DNA of 60,800 nt from Haloprofundus halophilus (GCF_003439925.1 NZ_QQRR01000005.1:1-60800), one strand, 5' to 3'; shown: positions 8,575-16,923, counted from the stretch's first letter. Numbers and translations: made by a program. The notes: generated by a model not told the origin, from the letters alone.

Positions 8575-9253
8575 GTGTGGACGTGGAGTGGAATCGCTAC
8601 TGACACACCGGGTGACCCGGGTCGTCGGTACTCCCACGAGCGGTCACATAAGCCCTCGTGGGAGGCGTGTCAGCAGCGAGTCGGGTTCGATCGATGTCGT
8701 GCCTGAAAGCGGGTCGACTCGGAGTCGGACGAACAGCGCTGCGTCCGATTCCGTAGCGACGAGCGCCGAGAGCCGTCGCCGGAGTGCCCGTTCGATGTGG
8801 AGTAGTGTCGGTCACCTGTACAGTTCTCCCTGCAGTCGATATACTCAGACGGATGTATGTCCAAGAGGCTGTAACATTATTACTTGCAGGTTAAAAATCG
8901 GCTACGGGCGGAAACCGGTCCGTGAGTTCGAATCAAGCACCGCTTTCGTCGTTCATCGCGTTTCCGAAACCGTTGAACGATACGGAACGAACTGCCTTAC
9001 CGGGTGGTTACGCGAAGATGCGGATTCGGGGGGTGTAACCCTCATTCGCGGAGAAATGTACATCTACCCGGCATGAACTCGAATAAACCCTAACAAACGG
9101 TGTTCCTCTTTTATCAGGTCTCTGCACTCACGAGAGTACTGAAGGCGGAGACACCCGGTCTGTGGCCGTTCGCGGCCACGAGCGGAGAACCAACGACCGT
9201 CGGTGGTGGTCGACGCCACCGAAGCAAAACGGACACACAGGGAGAATCCAACA
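8575..9253. other. Intergenic region with no clear gene
   Basis: About 680 bases between the regulator and the small zinc-finger gene. The left end carries a nested inverted repeat (8600-8673). An A+T-rich patch at 8868-8900 follows. Open frames here lack haloarchaeal protein composition and I support none of them. Confidence 0.5.
8600..8673. repeat. Nested inverted repeat upstream of regulator
   Basis: The inner arms CTCCCACGAG (8631-8640) and CTCGTGGGAG (8655-8664) are perfect 10-base complements around a 14-base spacer. The outer arms CTGACACACC (8600-8609) and GGCGTGTCAG (8664-8673) pair with one mismatch. The structure lies 26 bases before the ATG at 8574 and could be an operator or an RNA hairpin in a long leader. 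Confidence 0.6.
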
Positions 9254-9451
9254 ATGGCAGACCTGAACTGGAACGGAAGGGGAGCATCGAACACGAGTCC
9301 ACGCTGTAGCAACTGTGGTCGGCACGTAACACCGCAGTTCGCTCGGGTGTTCGGTGACAACATCGACGACGTACACGGCTGTCTCGACTGTACGACGTCC
9401 CGCGAGCGACAGACGGGTGAACACATTCCGCAACAGCGGATGAACGGTTGA
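9254..9451 (+). CDS. Small haloarchaeal zinc-finger protein (DUF7563-like)
   Basis: A 65-residue protein with CSNCGRHVT near residues 18-26 and CLDC near 47-50. The four cysteines form a probable zinc ribbon around the ARVFGDN segment. Similar small proteins are common in Halobacteria; the DUF7563 label is from memory. I chose the ATG at 9254 because the residues encoded upstream in frame are not part of the ribbon. No partner is evident. Confidence 0.75.
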   Translation: MADLNWNGRGASNTSPRCSNCGRHVTPQFARVFGDNIDDVHGCLDCTTSRERQTGEHIPQQRMNG

Positions 9452-9508
9452 GCGGCGGCGAACGAAGTTCGTTTTCGGATATCGTATTCACCGAACGGGG
9501 CCCAGAAA

Positions 9509-9518
9509 ATATATATAA
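9509..9518 (+). promoter_or_regulatory. TATA box, two-helix membrane protein gene
   Basis: A run ATATATATAA lies about 28 bases before the ATG at 9546. This is the position of a TATA box on a leaderless haloarchaeal transcript, and it stands out in G+C-rich surroundings. Confidence 0.75.
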
Positions 9519-9545
9519 TGCTATGCAGAGCGTGGACAGTGTACT

Positions 9546-10043
9546 ATGAGGATCTCCGGACTCCTGTCTACGTTCACCGACAGCCGCTCGGCAGGCGACG
9601 AAACGGGCGGACAGAGCGGGCGTAGCGACGCCGACGGGACTTCGGAGATAACCGACCGGCTCGTCGAGCGCCTCCCGCTCGACGGCGTGGAGACGACCGT
9701 CGCCCGCGAAAGTCTCAGGCTGATGCTCGAACGCGGAACGCTTCCGGTCGCCGTCGGGTCCAAGACGGTTACTGACCACGGCGAGACGACCGACGGTTCG
9801 CTGCGGCTCTCTATCGACTCCTTCCCCATCGAGGGGGTGTCGTGGAACAGTTACTACCTCAGCACTGCGAGCGTCGGCGTGTTGTTTCTCCTCGGAAAGC
9901 TACTCGGAGCGCCGTACATCCGGACGTTCAACGCGTTGCTTCCCATCGTCGTCGTCTTTACGCTCCTCGTCTGCGGGGCGCTCTACCAACTACATACGCG
10001 GACGAATCTCGTGTTGTTCGGACTCGTCAGAGACACGGAGTGA
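9546..10043 (+). CDS. Hypothetical protein with C-terminal membrane hairpin
   Basis: A 165-residue protein I do not recognise. The first 40 residues are polar and probably disordered. Residues 40-95 are a mixed cytoplasmic-type region (ITDRLVERLPLDGVETTVA, then SLRLMLERG). Two hydrophobic helices follow at about 105-122 and 128-148. The plan recalls the membrane-tethered winged-helix proteins nearby, but none of their signatures is present. A strong TATA box precedes it. It is followed in the same direction by winged-helix paralog B. Confidence 0.7.
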   Translation: MRISGLLSTFTDSRSAGDETGGQSGRSDADGTSEITDRLVERLPLDGVETTVARESLRLMLERGTLPVAVGSKTVTDHGETTDGSLRLSIDSFPIEGVSWNSYYLSTASVGVLFLLGKLLGAPYIRTFNALLPIVVVFTLLVCGALYQLHTRTNLVLFGLVRDTE

Positions 10044-10265
10044 CCGTTCCCACGACTGAAGCCGGGGAGCACCTCCTCGACTTCCGTAACGCGTTTGTCT
10101 GTTCGCTATCCATTATTTTAACACAGTATTTTAGTTGTAAATGTAATACTGAAAGCGAACGTGACAGTGCGAACTATTAAACCTGCCTGAAGACACAAGC
10201 AACATATTGAGCCGAGACTGGGACAGTGGGTCACACGACGCCGTGCGAGGACTGAAAGAGGGACA

Positions 10266-10787
10266 ATGAACTCGTTAGAGAGAATGACCGGCGAGGTAAA
10301 CACGGAAGGAGAGCTGGACGAGGCGGAGATATTCCACATCTTGGGGAACGACCGCCGGCGGGCCACGATCAACGGGTTGGCCGAAAGCGGAGGGAGCATC
10401 GCCGTCTCCGAGCTCGCAGAGCAGATCGCCGCGCAGGAGGCAGACGACGAGGAGGACGCACAGAAGCTCTACAAGAGCGTCTACGTTTCGCTTCGCCAGA
10501 CGCATCTTCCGAAGCTCGAAGAACAGGGAATCATCCGGTACGACGCGGACGACCAGCGTATCATGCCGGGCGCTCGTATGAACGAGATTCAGGTGTACAC
10601 CGACGGGACTACCGGCCTCGAAGCGATGCAACAGTCGGTGTATCTGATAGTGAGCGTCGTCGGACTGCTCACGATCATCGGCGCCCAACTCGGCGTTCCC
10701 GTTCTCGACGCGCTCGCCGTCGAGGTGTGGGCGGTCATCTTCCTCACGCTCATCATCGTTCTCGGCGTCTACCAGCAGTACCGCTGA
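10266..10787 (+). CDS. Membrane-tethered winged-helix protein (DUF7344-like), paralog B
   Basis: A 173-residue protein with the winged-helix signatures IFHILGNDRRR (22-32) and VYVSLRQTHLPKLEEQGII (72-90), then two helices at about 124-144 and 148-168. It is closest to the paralog at 17005: both have a long acidic insert before VYVSL and a similar second helix (EVWAVIF / EVWAVLF). The C-terminus meets the convergent small gene at 10797 after nine bases. An in-frame ATG seven codons in (10284) is an alternative start. Confidence 0.82.
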   Translation: MNSLERMTGEVNTEGELDEAEIFHILGNDRRRATINGLAESGGSIAVSELAEQIAAQEADDEEDAQKLYKSVYVSLRQTHLPKLEEQGIIRYDADDQRIMPGARMNEIQVYTDGTTGLEAMQQSVYLIVSVVGLLTIIGAQLGVPVLDALAVEVWAVIFLTLIIVLGVYQQYR

Positions 10788-10796
10788 GGGTCGTTT

Positions 10797-11024
10797 TTAG
10801 AGGTCGAGGTCTTCGAACGCCACCAGATCCGGGAGTTCCGCGACCGCCTGGTGAGTGCCCCGATACGCCGCGACTTCGGTCGCGCGGTTGAACGTCGGCA
10901 CGTCCGGATACTCGCGGAGCGTGAGGACTCGGCCGTCAGAGACTGCGAAGACGACCTCCACCGTTCCGTCCTCGTACTGGTACTGGTCGGCTTTGAGAGC
11001 GTCTCCGGGGGCAGTCGAATCCAT
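10797..11024 (-). CDS. Conserved-looking small acidic protein, function unknown
   Basis: A 75-residue protein. It begins with a polar stretch, then QYEDGTVEVVFAVSDGRVLTLREYP reads as a three-strand beta sheet, followed by a helix (TEVAAYRGTHQAVAELPDL). Composition and codon use are normal for the replicon. I recognise no named family. It converges on paralog B and lies between it and the large surface protein gene. Confidence 0.65.
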   Translation of the reverse strand: MDSTAPGDALKADQYQYEDGTVEVVFAVSDGRVLTLREYPDVPTFNRATEVAAYRGTHQAVAELPDLVAFEDLDL

Positions 11025-11082
11025 ACCTCACCGTCGTCTGCGACCGACTTATCCCTTCGGCAGGATAGCAGCGAGTGAGACC

Positions 11083-13362
11083 TCAGCGTCGGGATCGACG
11101 CGTGAGGCCGACCGCGAACAGCATCAACGAGAGGAACGCGACGACGGTTCCGAACCCGGGCGTCGTGGTCGAACTCGTCGTTTCGGACGCGCTCTGCTGG
11201 TTCTGAACCTCGTCGACGGAGATGTCTAACGTCTGTCTCGTCTCCGCGCCGAACTCGTCTCGAACGACGACGACGACAGACTGTTCTGTCGCGGACTGCG
11301 GCGTGTACTCGACCGTCGAACCGGTCTGGTTGCCGCCCGGCAGCAACCACGTGACCGTGGCGTTGCCGACATCGTTGTCGACTGTTGCACTCAGTTGCGC
11401 GGATTCACCGACCGACAACGACTGCGGGGCGTCGACGGTGACGGTCGGTTGGTCGTTTACCAGGACCGAAACCGTCCGTTCGTCGGTGAGACCGTGCGCG
11501 TTGGTCACCGTCGCGGTGACGTTGTGGTGACCGGGCTCGTCGAACTGGACGGTCGCAGATTCGCCTTCGGCGGTGCCGTCGGCGAACGACCACGAGACCG
11601 AGACGTTCTCGTCGGACCCGCCGGTCGAAGCGGACGCGTTCAGGTCGACGGACTCACCGGGGGCGACCGCTCCCTGCGGAACGCCGTCGACGACGGCGGT
11701 CGGGGTTTCGAGCGACGAGACGCCGTACGTGGCGTCAGCCGACGAGGGCAGCGTCGCGCGGACGACGACAGTTCCGTCGTCGACGGTCGTCTCGCTGTTC
11801 GCGAACTGCCACTGTCCGTCGGCGTAGTAACCGAGACGGAGCGACGTCGCGGAGACGTTCCGTTCCTGGAGCATCGCCTCGTCGAACCGCGCGCTGACCT
11901 GCGTCAGTGACGCTTCACCGTCGTCGGCGCTGTCGATGCTCGCCGCGTACATCGGGGTTCCCGGCATCGACCGGTCGAGGAACTGACGACGCGTGAGCGA
12001 CGGCGACGTGTCGCTCTCGTTTCGTTCCCCGTCGTAGCTGAGCTGCAGCGGTTCGTCGCCGAACGTCACCGTCGAGGTGCCGTTCTCGGTGGAGAGCGTC
12101 CCGTCGACGCGGCGGGAGATGCTGACGTACCAGCCCTCGTCGCCGGTGAACCCGGCGGCCGCGTAACCGCTGTCGGTGGCGACGATCGGCCAGAAGGCGT
12201 CACGGTCGGTCGTTCCGAGACGCTCTCTCCACTCGGAGTTGCCTTTCTCGTCCGTCCGGACCAGCCAACCGTCGAGGTCCCAGGAGGCGAACAGTCGATT
12301 GCCGCCGCTGAGGATGTACCCGTCGCCGGTGTAGGCGATACCCTCCAGCATGTCGTAGCCTCGGTCACCGTACGTTCGGCTGTTGCGGAACTCGCCGGTG
12401 TCGCTGAAGCGCGCGAACAAGCCGTCGGGTTTCTCGTTCGATTGCCCGCTGTCGACGCCGGCGATGGCGAACTCGCCGTCACCGGCGGCGACGGCGCGGT
12501 ACTCCACGTCGACGCCCGCGTTCTCGTGGGTCTGTTCCCAGAGGAGCGTCCCGTCGGTGTCGAGTTTCGCCACGTAACCGGCACTGTCACCGGTGGACGC
12601 CTCCGAGTCGCCGACGAACACGACGCCGTCGTCGGTCACGACGCTGTCACGGATGTACTCGTCCTGTGAACCGTCGGTGGTCCACTCCCAGTCGACTTCG
12701 CCGGTTTCGTCGACGGCGGTGACGTACCCGTCAGCACCGTCGTCCGTCGGCGTCCATCCGCTCAGCAGGTAAGTGTCGTCCGCTCGGCTGACAGACCAGA
12801 AAGCGTCGCCGCGGGCGTCGCCGTACTGCTTCTCCCAGTCGACGGTGCCGTCGTTCGAGAGCCCGACGGCCCACGCCTGCGACCAGCCCGTGTCGTCGTT
12901 CGAGCGGCCCACGGCGATGTAGCCGTCGTCGGATTCGACGATGTCGAACAGGCGGTCCGTGCCCTCGTCACCGAATCGCTTCACCCACTGGCGCTCGCCC
13001 GCGGCGTCGACTTTGACGACGGTCGCCTGCTCGCCGAGGTCGTCTTTCCCGCTGTCGACCCACCCGGCGAGGAGGAACCCACCGTCGTCGGTCTCTACCA
13101 TACTCGAGAAGACGACGCCGTCGGCGCCGTGGTACGTTTCGTTCGATTCGATCGGTGTAGAGTTCGAGGCGACCGTGTCGAGGTCCCCGACGGCGGCCTG
13201 GTCGGTCGCGTCCGGAGTCGCCGCGGCGACCGGACCTGCTATCGAACTCACGAGAAGCACCGCAGCGAGCACGATCGCGGCGGAGCGTCTCGATGCCGTC
13301 GAACCGGCTACAGACCGGCACAGACGGCGCGTCGTAACGAGAATTCCTGTTTGTAGACTCAT
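11083..13362 (-). CDS. Large PGF-CTERM surface protein with propeller-like repeats and PKD-type domain
   Basis: About 759 residues from the ATG at 13362. An N-terminal Sec signal peptide (AAIVLAAVLLVSSIAGPVAAA) is followed by about seven repeats resembling a beta-propeller (for example DDGYIAVGRSNDD and GDGYILSGGNRLF). A middle beta region and Ig/PKD-like repeats with GESVDLNASAS and WSFADG follow. The C-terminus (TTTPGFGTVVAFLSLMLF then RRSRR) is the tripartite PGF-CTERM sorting signal cut by an archaeosortase. The mature protein should be lipid-anchored in the S-layer. Ligand unknown. An in-frame GTG at 13368 is possible. Confidence 0.85.
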   Translation of the reverse strand: MSLQTGILVTTRRLCRSVAGSTASRRSAAIVLAAVLLVSSIAGPVAAATPDATDQAAVGDLDTVASNSTPIESNETYHGADGVVFSSMVETDDGGFLLAGWVDSGKDDLGEQATVVKVDAAGERQWVKRFGDEGTDRLFDIVESDDGYIAVGRSNDDTGWSQAWAVGLSNDGTVDWEKQYGDARGDAFWSVSRADDTYLLSGWTPTDDGADGYVTAVDETGEVDWEWTTDGSQDEYIRDSVVTDDGVVFVGDSEASTGDSAGYVAKLDTDGTLLWEQTHENAGVDVEYRAVAAGDGEFAIAGVDSGQSNEKPDGLFARFSDTGEFRNSRTYGDRGYDMLEGIAYTGDGYILSGGNRLFASWDLDGWLVRTDEKGNSEWRERLGTTDRDAFWPIVATDSGYAAAGFTGDEGWYVSISRRVDGTLSTENGTSTVTFGDEPLQLSYDGERNESDTSPSLTRRQFLDRSMPGTPMYAASIDSADDGEASLTQVSARFDEAMLQERNVSATSLRLGYYADGQWQFANSETTVDDGTVVVRATLPSSADATYGVSSLETPTAVVDGVPQGAVAPGESVDLNASASTGGSDENVSVSWSFADGTAEGESATVQFDEPGHHNVTATVTNAHGLTDERTVSVLVNDQPTVTVDAPQSLSVGESAQLSATVDNDVGNATVTWLLPGGNQTGSTVEYTPQSATEQSVVVVVRDEFGAETRQTLDISVDEVQNQQSASETTSSTTTPGFGTVVAFLSLMLFAVGLTRRSRR

Positions 13363-13475
13363 AATCACTCCCCACCCGCACCGGTAGATGCGGGCGTCGG
13401 TTCGGAAATTGACTGGTTGGGGAGATTGTTATTCGTCTGCTGAAACAGGTTAGGTGATAGTTACTACGCGGGGTC

Positions 13476-14333
13476 TCAGTTCTCCTGAGCGGCGGCGAAC
13501 GGAGAGCGGGACGCTTCTGGTTCGCAACCGCGGGTGCAGATGAGGTTCTCGCGGCCGAGGCGGAGTTTCGTTATCTCGCCGTCCTCGTCTAACTGCGAGA
13601 GCAGTCGGCTCACCTTGGCTTTCGACCACTCGACTTCCTCGACGATCTCGACCTGTCGCATCTGGCCGTCGTGCGCTTCGAGTAGTTGCAGGATGCGCTC
13701 CTCGTCGCTGAGCGTCGACTCCGGTTCCGCGAGCGACGGTTCGACCTCGCGTTCGATACCGTTCGGTGCGGAGAGTCGGCGGTACGCGACGAGACCGATG
13801 CTCACGAGTACCGTCGTGAGGCTCAGCATGAGCGCGAAGTAGTCGATTTCGGCGAGTTGTTCGTCCGGATTCGGATTCATCCACTCGATGGGCGGTGCGG
13901 CGTGCACGTCGTCGCTCGTCGCCGACGTCACATCGACTCGCTGCGTCGCCGCGGTCGACGCAGCGTCTAAACGACCCAAGAACATCGTCAACGCGAACCC
14001 GGGCGAGTGCTCTCGGAACAGCGAATCGTCGAGGACGGTGTCCACCAGTCTACTGCCGACGTCCGCCACGAACGACGGGAGGACAGCGGCCGAAAGGGAA
14101 TCGACGTCAAGATACGCGTCCGAGTCGCTCGCGGTGAACTGCCAGAGCGGATGGGCGAAGGGCGACGTACCGTCGGTGCTCCAGTCCGCGACGGCCGTCG
14201 AGACGTCGGTGGGTTCGGCGGCGGAGGCTGCCGATTCGCCAGTTGCGGCGACCGAACCGCACGCGACGCTCAGCAGGACGATGCAGAGTACGAGCAGTTT
14301 AGCGTACGCGCCAGTATCGCTGCCTCGAATCAT
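13476..14333 (-). CDS. Exported-domain, single-pass membrane protein with C-terminal winged helix
   Basis: A 285-residue protein with an unusual order of parts: a signal peptide (LLVLCIVLLSVACGSVA, residues 13-29), an outside domain of about 145 residues, one helix (YFALMLSLTTVLVSIGLVAYR, about 164-184), and a cytoplasmic MarR-like winged helix (ERILQLLEAHDGQMRQVEIVEEV to LICTRG). It looks like a one-component receptor that could read the cell surface and bind DNA. It lies next to the large PGF-CTERM protein gene on the same strand, 113 bases upstream of it, so that protein is a candidate target or ligand. Haloarchaea have similar proteins; DUF7343 is my recollection for the winged helix. Confidence 0.8.
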   Translation of the reverse strand: MIRGSDTGAYAKLLVLCIVLLSVACGSVAATGESAASAAEPTDVSTAVADWSTDGTSPFAHPLWQFTASDSDAYLDVDSLSAAVLPSFVADVGSRLVDTVLDDSLFREHSPGFALTMFLGRLDAASTAATQRVDVTSATSDDVHAAPPIEWMNPNPDEQLAEIDYFALMLSLTTVLVSIGLVAYRRLSAPNGIEREVEPSLAEPESTLSDEERILQLLEAHDGQMRQVEIVEEVEWSKAKVSRLLSQLDEDGEITKLRLGRENLICTRGCEPEASRSPFAAAQEN

Positions 14334-14654
14334 GTTCGAACGACGCTGATATCTTGTCTCATCTTTCCTTCAAAGTGATACGGGGTCAGCCGCGACGGCG
14401 TCGCTGTCTCCGGATTACTTATGCACAGACTGTTTCGGGGAATATAGCCTTTATCACGTTACAAACGTTCGAAAATAACTGCCGAATAGTCTGTCGCTCT
14501 CGTTGATGTGTGCGACAACGGGGCCATCGAACCGGAGCGAACCGAACCGGGACGAACCAAACCGGGGCGAACCGAGTCGGGGCGAACCGAGCCGGGGCGA
14601 ACCGGACGAGGCTACCGGAGATCCGATGTCGCGCACCCGTTCACTTATCGGGGG
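14334..14654. other. Intergenic region with 15-bp tandem repeats
   Basis: Contains the five 15-base repeats at 14532-14606 and an A+T-rich stretch at 14435-14490. Both flanking genes are on the minus strand, so this is the 3' side of the epimerase and the promoter side of the receptor-like gene. Frames through the repeat give low-complexity peptides only. Confidence 0.6.
14532..14606. repeat. Five tandem 15-bp repeats
   Basis: Five consecutive 15-base units with consensus CCGGGGCGAACCGAG; the third is exact and the others differ by one to three bases. It lies 49 bases beyond the stop of the epimerase gene and is not part of a supported coding sequence. Confidence 0.85.
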
Positions 14655-15569
14655 CTACTCGCACAACGACGCCAAGCCGTCGGCGAGCGTCACGGTCGGT
14701 TCGAAGTCGAGTGCATCGCGGATACGCGAGATATCCGCCCGACTGTCCCGAACGTCGCCGGGACGAGCGTCGACGTGCGTGATCTCCGACGAGGAGTCCG
14801 CGGCCTCTCGAATCTCCTCGGCGAGGTCGTTTATCGATATCGTGTCCCCGGTGCCGACGTTGTAAGCACGACCGACCGCATCGGTCGTCCCCGCCGCCAA
14901 GTTCGCCTGAACGACGTCGCGCACGTGGACGAAGTCCCTCGTCTGCCCTCCGTCGCCTTCGACGGTTATCGGTTGGTTCGACCTCGCCTGTTCGAGAAAG
15001 ATGCTGATGACGCCGCTGTAATCGCCGGCAGTCTGGCGCGGACCGTAGACGTTGAAGTATCGAAGCGCGACCGTCTCGAGTCCGTAGAGGTCGTGATACA
15101 GTCGCGCGTACGTGTCGAGCGCGAGTTTGTCCGCGCCGTACGGCGACTCCGGATTCTTCGGATGCGACTCCGGGACCGGAACCTCCTCGGGTTGCCCGTA
15201 GATAGCGGCGCTCGACGAGAGAACGACTCTCGCGCCCTCCGCTCGGGCGTGTTCGAGCAGCGAGACGGTCGCCGACGCGTTCGTGCTGTGGCTCAGCACC
15301 GGATCTTCGACTGACGCCGAGACGCTGACCAACGCCGCAGTGTGGTAGACGAGGTCGACGCCCGAGGTTGCGCGTCCGACGAGGTCGTCGTCTCGGATAT
15401 CCCCCTCGAAGACGGTGACGTCGTCGCGGAGGTTCTCCCGCCGTCCGGACGAGAAGTTGTCCAGCACTCTGACCTCGTTCTCCTCGACGAGGGCGTCGAC
15501 GAGATGACTGCCGATGAATCCTGCGCCGCCGGTTACGAGCACGGTCTGTCCCGTTGGTGATTCGCTCAT
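14655..15569 (-). CDS. NAD-dependent sugar-nucleotide epimerase/dehydratase (GalE-like)
   Basis: A 304-residue extended short-chain dehydrogenase. The dinucleotide motif GGAGFIGSH is at residues 14-22, the catalytic serine region is SSSAAIYG, and the catalytic pair is in PYGADK (tyrosine and lysine), followed by RYFNVYGPRQ. The family interconverts UDP-Glc/UDP-Gal, UDP-GlcNAc/UDP-GalNAc or uronic forms at C4; sequence alone does not settle the substrate. It stands apart from the main glycan operon and has a promoter-like element related to theirs at 15594-15602. Confidence 0.9.
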   Translation of the reverse strand: MSESPTGQTVLVTGGAGFIGSHLVDALVEENEVRVLDNFSSGRRENLRDDVTVFEGDIRDDDLVGRATSGVDLVYHTAALVSVSASVEDPVLSHSTNASATVSLLEHARAEGARVVLSSSAAIYGQPEEVPVPESHPKNPESPYGADKLALDTYARLYHDLYGLETVALRYFNVYGPRQTAGDYSGVISIFLEQARSNQPITVEGDGGQTRDFVHVRDVVQANLAAGTTDAVGRAYNVGTGDTISINDLAEEIREAADSSSEITHVDARPGDVRDSRADISRIRDALDFEPTVTLADGLASLCE

Positions 15570-15593
15570 TGTGTACTCGTTCGAGCGACGGCC

Positions 15594-15602
15594 CTTTGGT
15601 AT
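15594..15602 (-). promoter_or_regulatory. ATACCAAAG promoter-like element, epimerase gene
   Basis: ATACCAAAG on the minus strand, one base from ATAACAAAG, with 24 bases between it and the ATG at 15569, the classic TATA-box distance for a leaderless message. The following GGGCCG resembles the GGCCGG that follows the element at 41147. Confidence 0.5.
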
Positions 15603-15746
15603 GCGTCGGTTTCCGTCGGCGGTCGCGGACGATTCGACGCCGAAACCCGCTCGCCTCTTTACACGGGTATCCGTGTAATCCGAGCGAGCGCAGGCAGTTA
15701 GATTCGGGTGCGCTTCCGACGGGGAGGGCTGTGGAGAAAGACAAAA

Positions 15747-15765
15747 GAACGTGAATTACACGTTC
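15747..15765. promoter_or_regulatory. Perfect inverted repeat before the rdfA-like gene
   Basis: GAACGTG and CACGTTC are perfect 7-base arms around AATTA. The repeat ends seven bases before the TATA-like AGTTTAAC at 15773-15780 and would suit a dimeric regulator acting at the BRE/TATA region. Confidence 0.5.
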
Positions 15766-15772
15766 GACGAAA

Positions 15773-15780
15773 AGTTTAAC
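15773..15780 (+). promoter_or_regulatory. TATA-like element, rdfA-like gene
   Basis: AGTTTAAC ends 28 bases before the ATG at 15809, consistent with a short-leader or leaderless transcript. Confidence 0.5.
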
Positions 15781-15808
15781 TCGTCAATCGGATACGGGAG
15801 TAGCAGCC

Positions 15809-16474
15809 ATGAACCAGCAGCGGGACACGGCCGACGAGTCAGAGGACGGCTGCGGGTGCAAGGTCGAACGGGTCGCCGAGCAGTACGAACTGGACCGAAT
15901 CGACGAGGTTCTCGTCGCTCGATGGTTGGGCGAAAGCGGCGAGCGATACAGTCTCCGTCGCCTGGAGACGCACTTCAACGAACGGGTACTGGAGTCGGCG
16001 ATGGCTGAGACGCCGATAACGGTGTTAGACGGCGACGTCGCCCACCTCTACGAACGCCTGAGCGACGGATCGGTGAGCGCTGGACAGCGAGCGGAGACGG
16101 AGAACTATCTCAAACGCGCGGGAGTCAACGTAGAACGCGTACGCAACGATTTCGTCTCACATCAGACCGTCCACACGCACCTCCGGGAGTGTCTCGGCGC
16201 GACGCGGGACCGAATACACGACCCCGAGTCGCGCGTCGAGAAAGCCGACAAGACCGTCCTCTCGTTGCAAAACAGGATGCGATTAGTTACCGAAGAGACC
16301 ATCGAGCGGTTGGAACGCGCGGATATCGTATCCATCGACTCGTTCGACGTGTACGTGGATACGACGATCGTCTGTGGCGAGTGCGACCGGTCGCTGTCGT
16401 TTTCGGAGTTGCTCGACCGTGGGAACTGCCGCTGTCAGGTCGACGAACGGGGCGCCGACAATCCAGCAGTCTGA
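15809..16474 (+). CDS. rdfA: RdfA-type rod-determining factor
   Basis: A 221-residue protein that I recognise as resembling RdfA of Haloferax volcanii, which is needed for the rod cell form. Evidence: an N-terminal CGCKVERVAEQYEL (15-28), a central helical part with LDGDVAHLYERLSD and DFVSHQTVHTHLRECLG, a coiled segment (residues about 140-175), and a C-terminal zinc-binding pair CGEC and CRC. Its biochemical role is not known; the cysteines suggest a regulatory or scaffold protein. On this replicon it lies next to the divergent epimerase gene, linking shape control with surface-sugar synthesis. Confidence 0.82.
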   Translation: MNQQRDTADESEDGCGCKVERVAEQYELDRIDEVLVARWLGESGERYSLRRLETHFNERVLESAMAETPITVLDGDVAHLYERLSDGSVSAGQRAETENYLKRAGVNVERVRNDFVSHQTVHTHLRECLGATRDRIHDPESRVEKADKTVLSLQNRMRLVTEETIERLERADIVSIDSFDVYVDTTIVCGECDRSLSFSELLDRGNCRCQVDERGADNPAV

Positions 16475-16565
16475 CTACGGTTTACTCACCGCCTCGCCAG
16501 CGAAGTGGGTGTGTCCCGCCGTGCGTGGACGGAAATCGACCGAAATGTCGTGAGCAGCCGCCCGG

Positions 16566-16679
16566 TTACAGCGCGATTCCGGCGAGCAAAAGCACCAAAA
16601 ACGCGTACCAAAGGCCGACGAGGAGGTTGCGCTTTGGAGCGTGTGGACGCATTCCGGGTACGTGTCGTGTGGCTGTCAT
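16566..16679 (-). CDS. Very small single-pass membrane protein, putative
   Basis: A 37-codon frame (ATG at 16679, or the 28-codon form from 16652). It encodes a basic, proline-containing start (RPHAPKRN) and then one hydrophobic helix (LLVGLWYAFLVLLLAGIAL) running to the stop. The basic-then-hydrophobic order fits a C-terminally anchored peptide with the charged end inside. Tiny single-helix proteins of this type occur in haloarchaea, but I cannot name a family. It might be chance. Confidence 0.45.
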   Translation of the reverse strand: MTATRHVPGMRPHAPKRNLLVGLWYAFLVLLLAGIAL

Positions 16680-16923
16680 GGTGGTGGGCGCGACTTGCGT
16701 TTCGGGTACTCGCCGAGACGACTGTTCTCACGTACACGGGCTTCACAGATAGCTATGGACGGCGTTACCGAGAGTAACAGTAGCTTAGTCGGTCAGAGAA
16801 ACCGTCGCAACTGCCGAGCGAAACTCGGGGGCGCGGCGGCGAAAGCGGTGTTGTTCGAACAATCTGTCGATAATCAGGAGGAAACATCAGGCTGAATGAT
16901 AACTTCCACGGGTGCCAAAATCA

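Noticed and set aside
7667-9076. 469-residue plus-strand frame covering the regulators
   Set aside because: It is antisense to the padR-type and ArsR/TrmB-like genes, whose protein motifs are clear.
14454-15314. Low-complexity coding frames through the 15-bp repeats (SPRFG- or PGRTE-type peptides)
   Set aside because: Peptide periodicity follows from the DNA repeat; one frame runs antisense through the epimerase and neither has an upstream promoter or a recognised domain.
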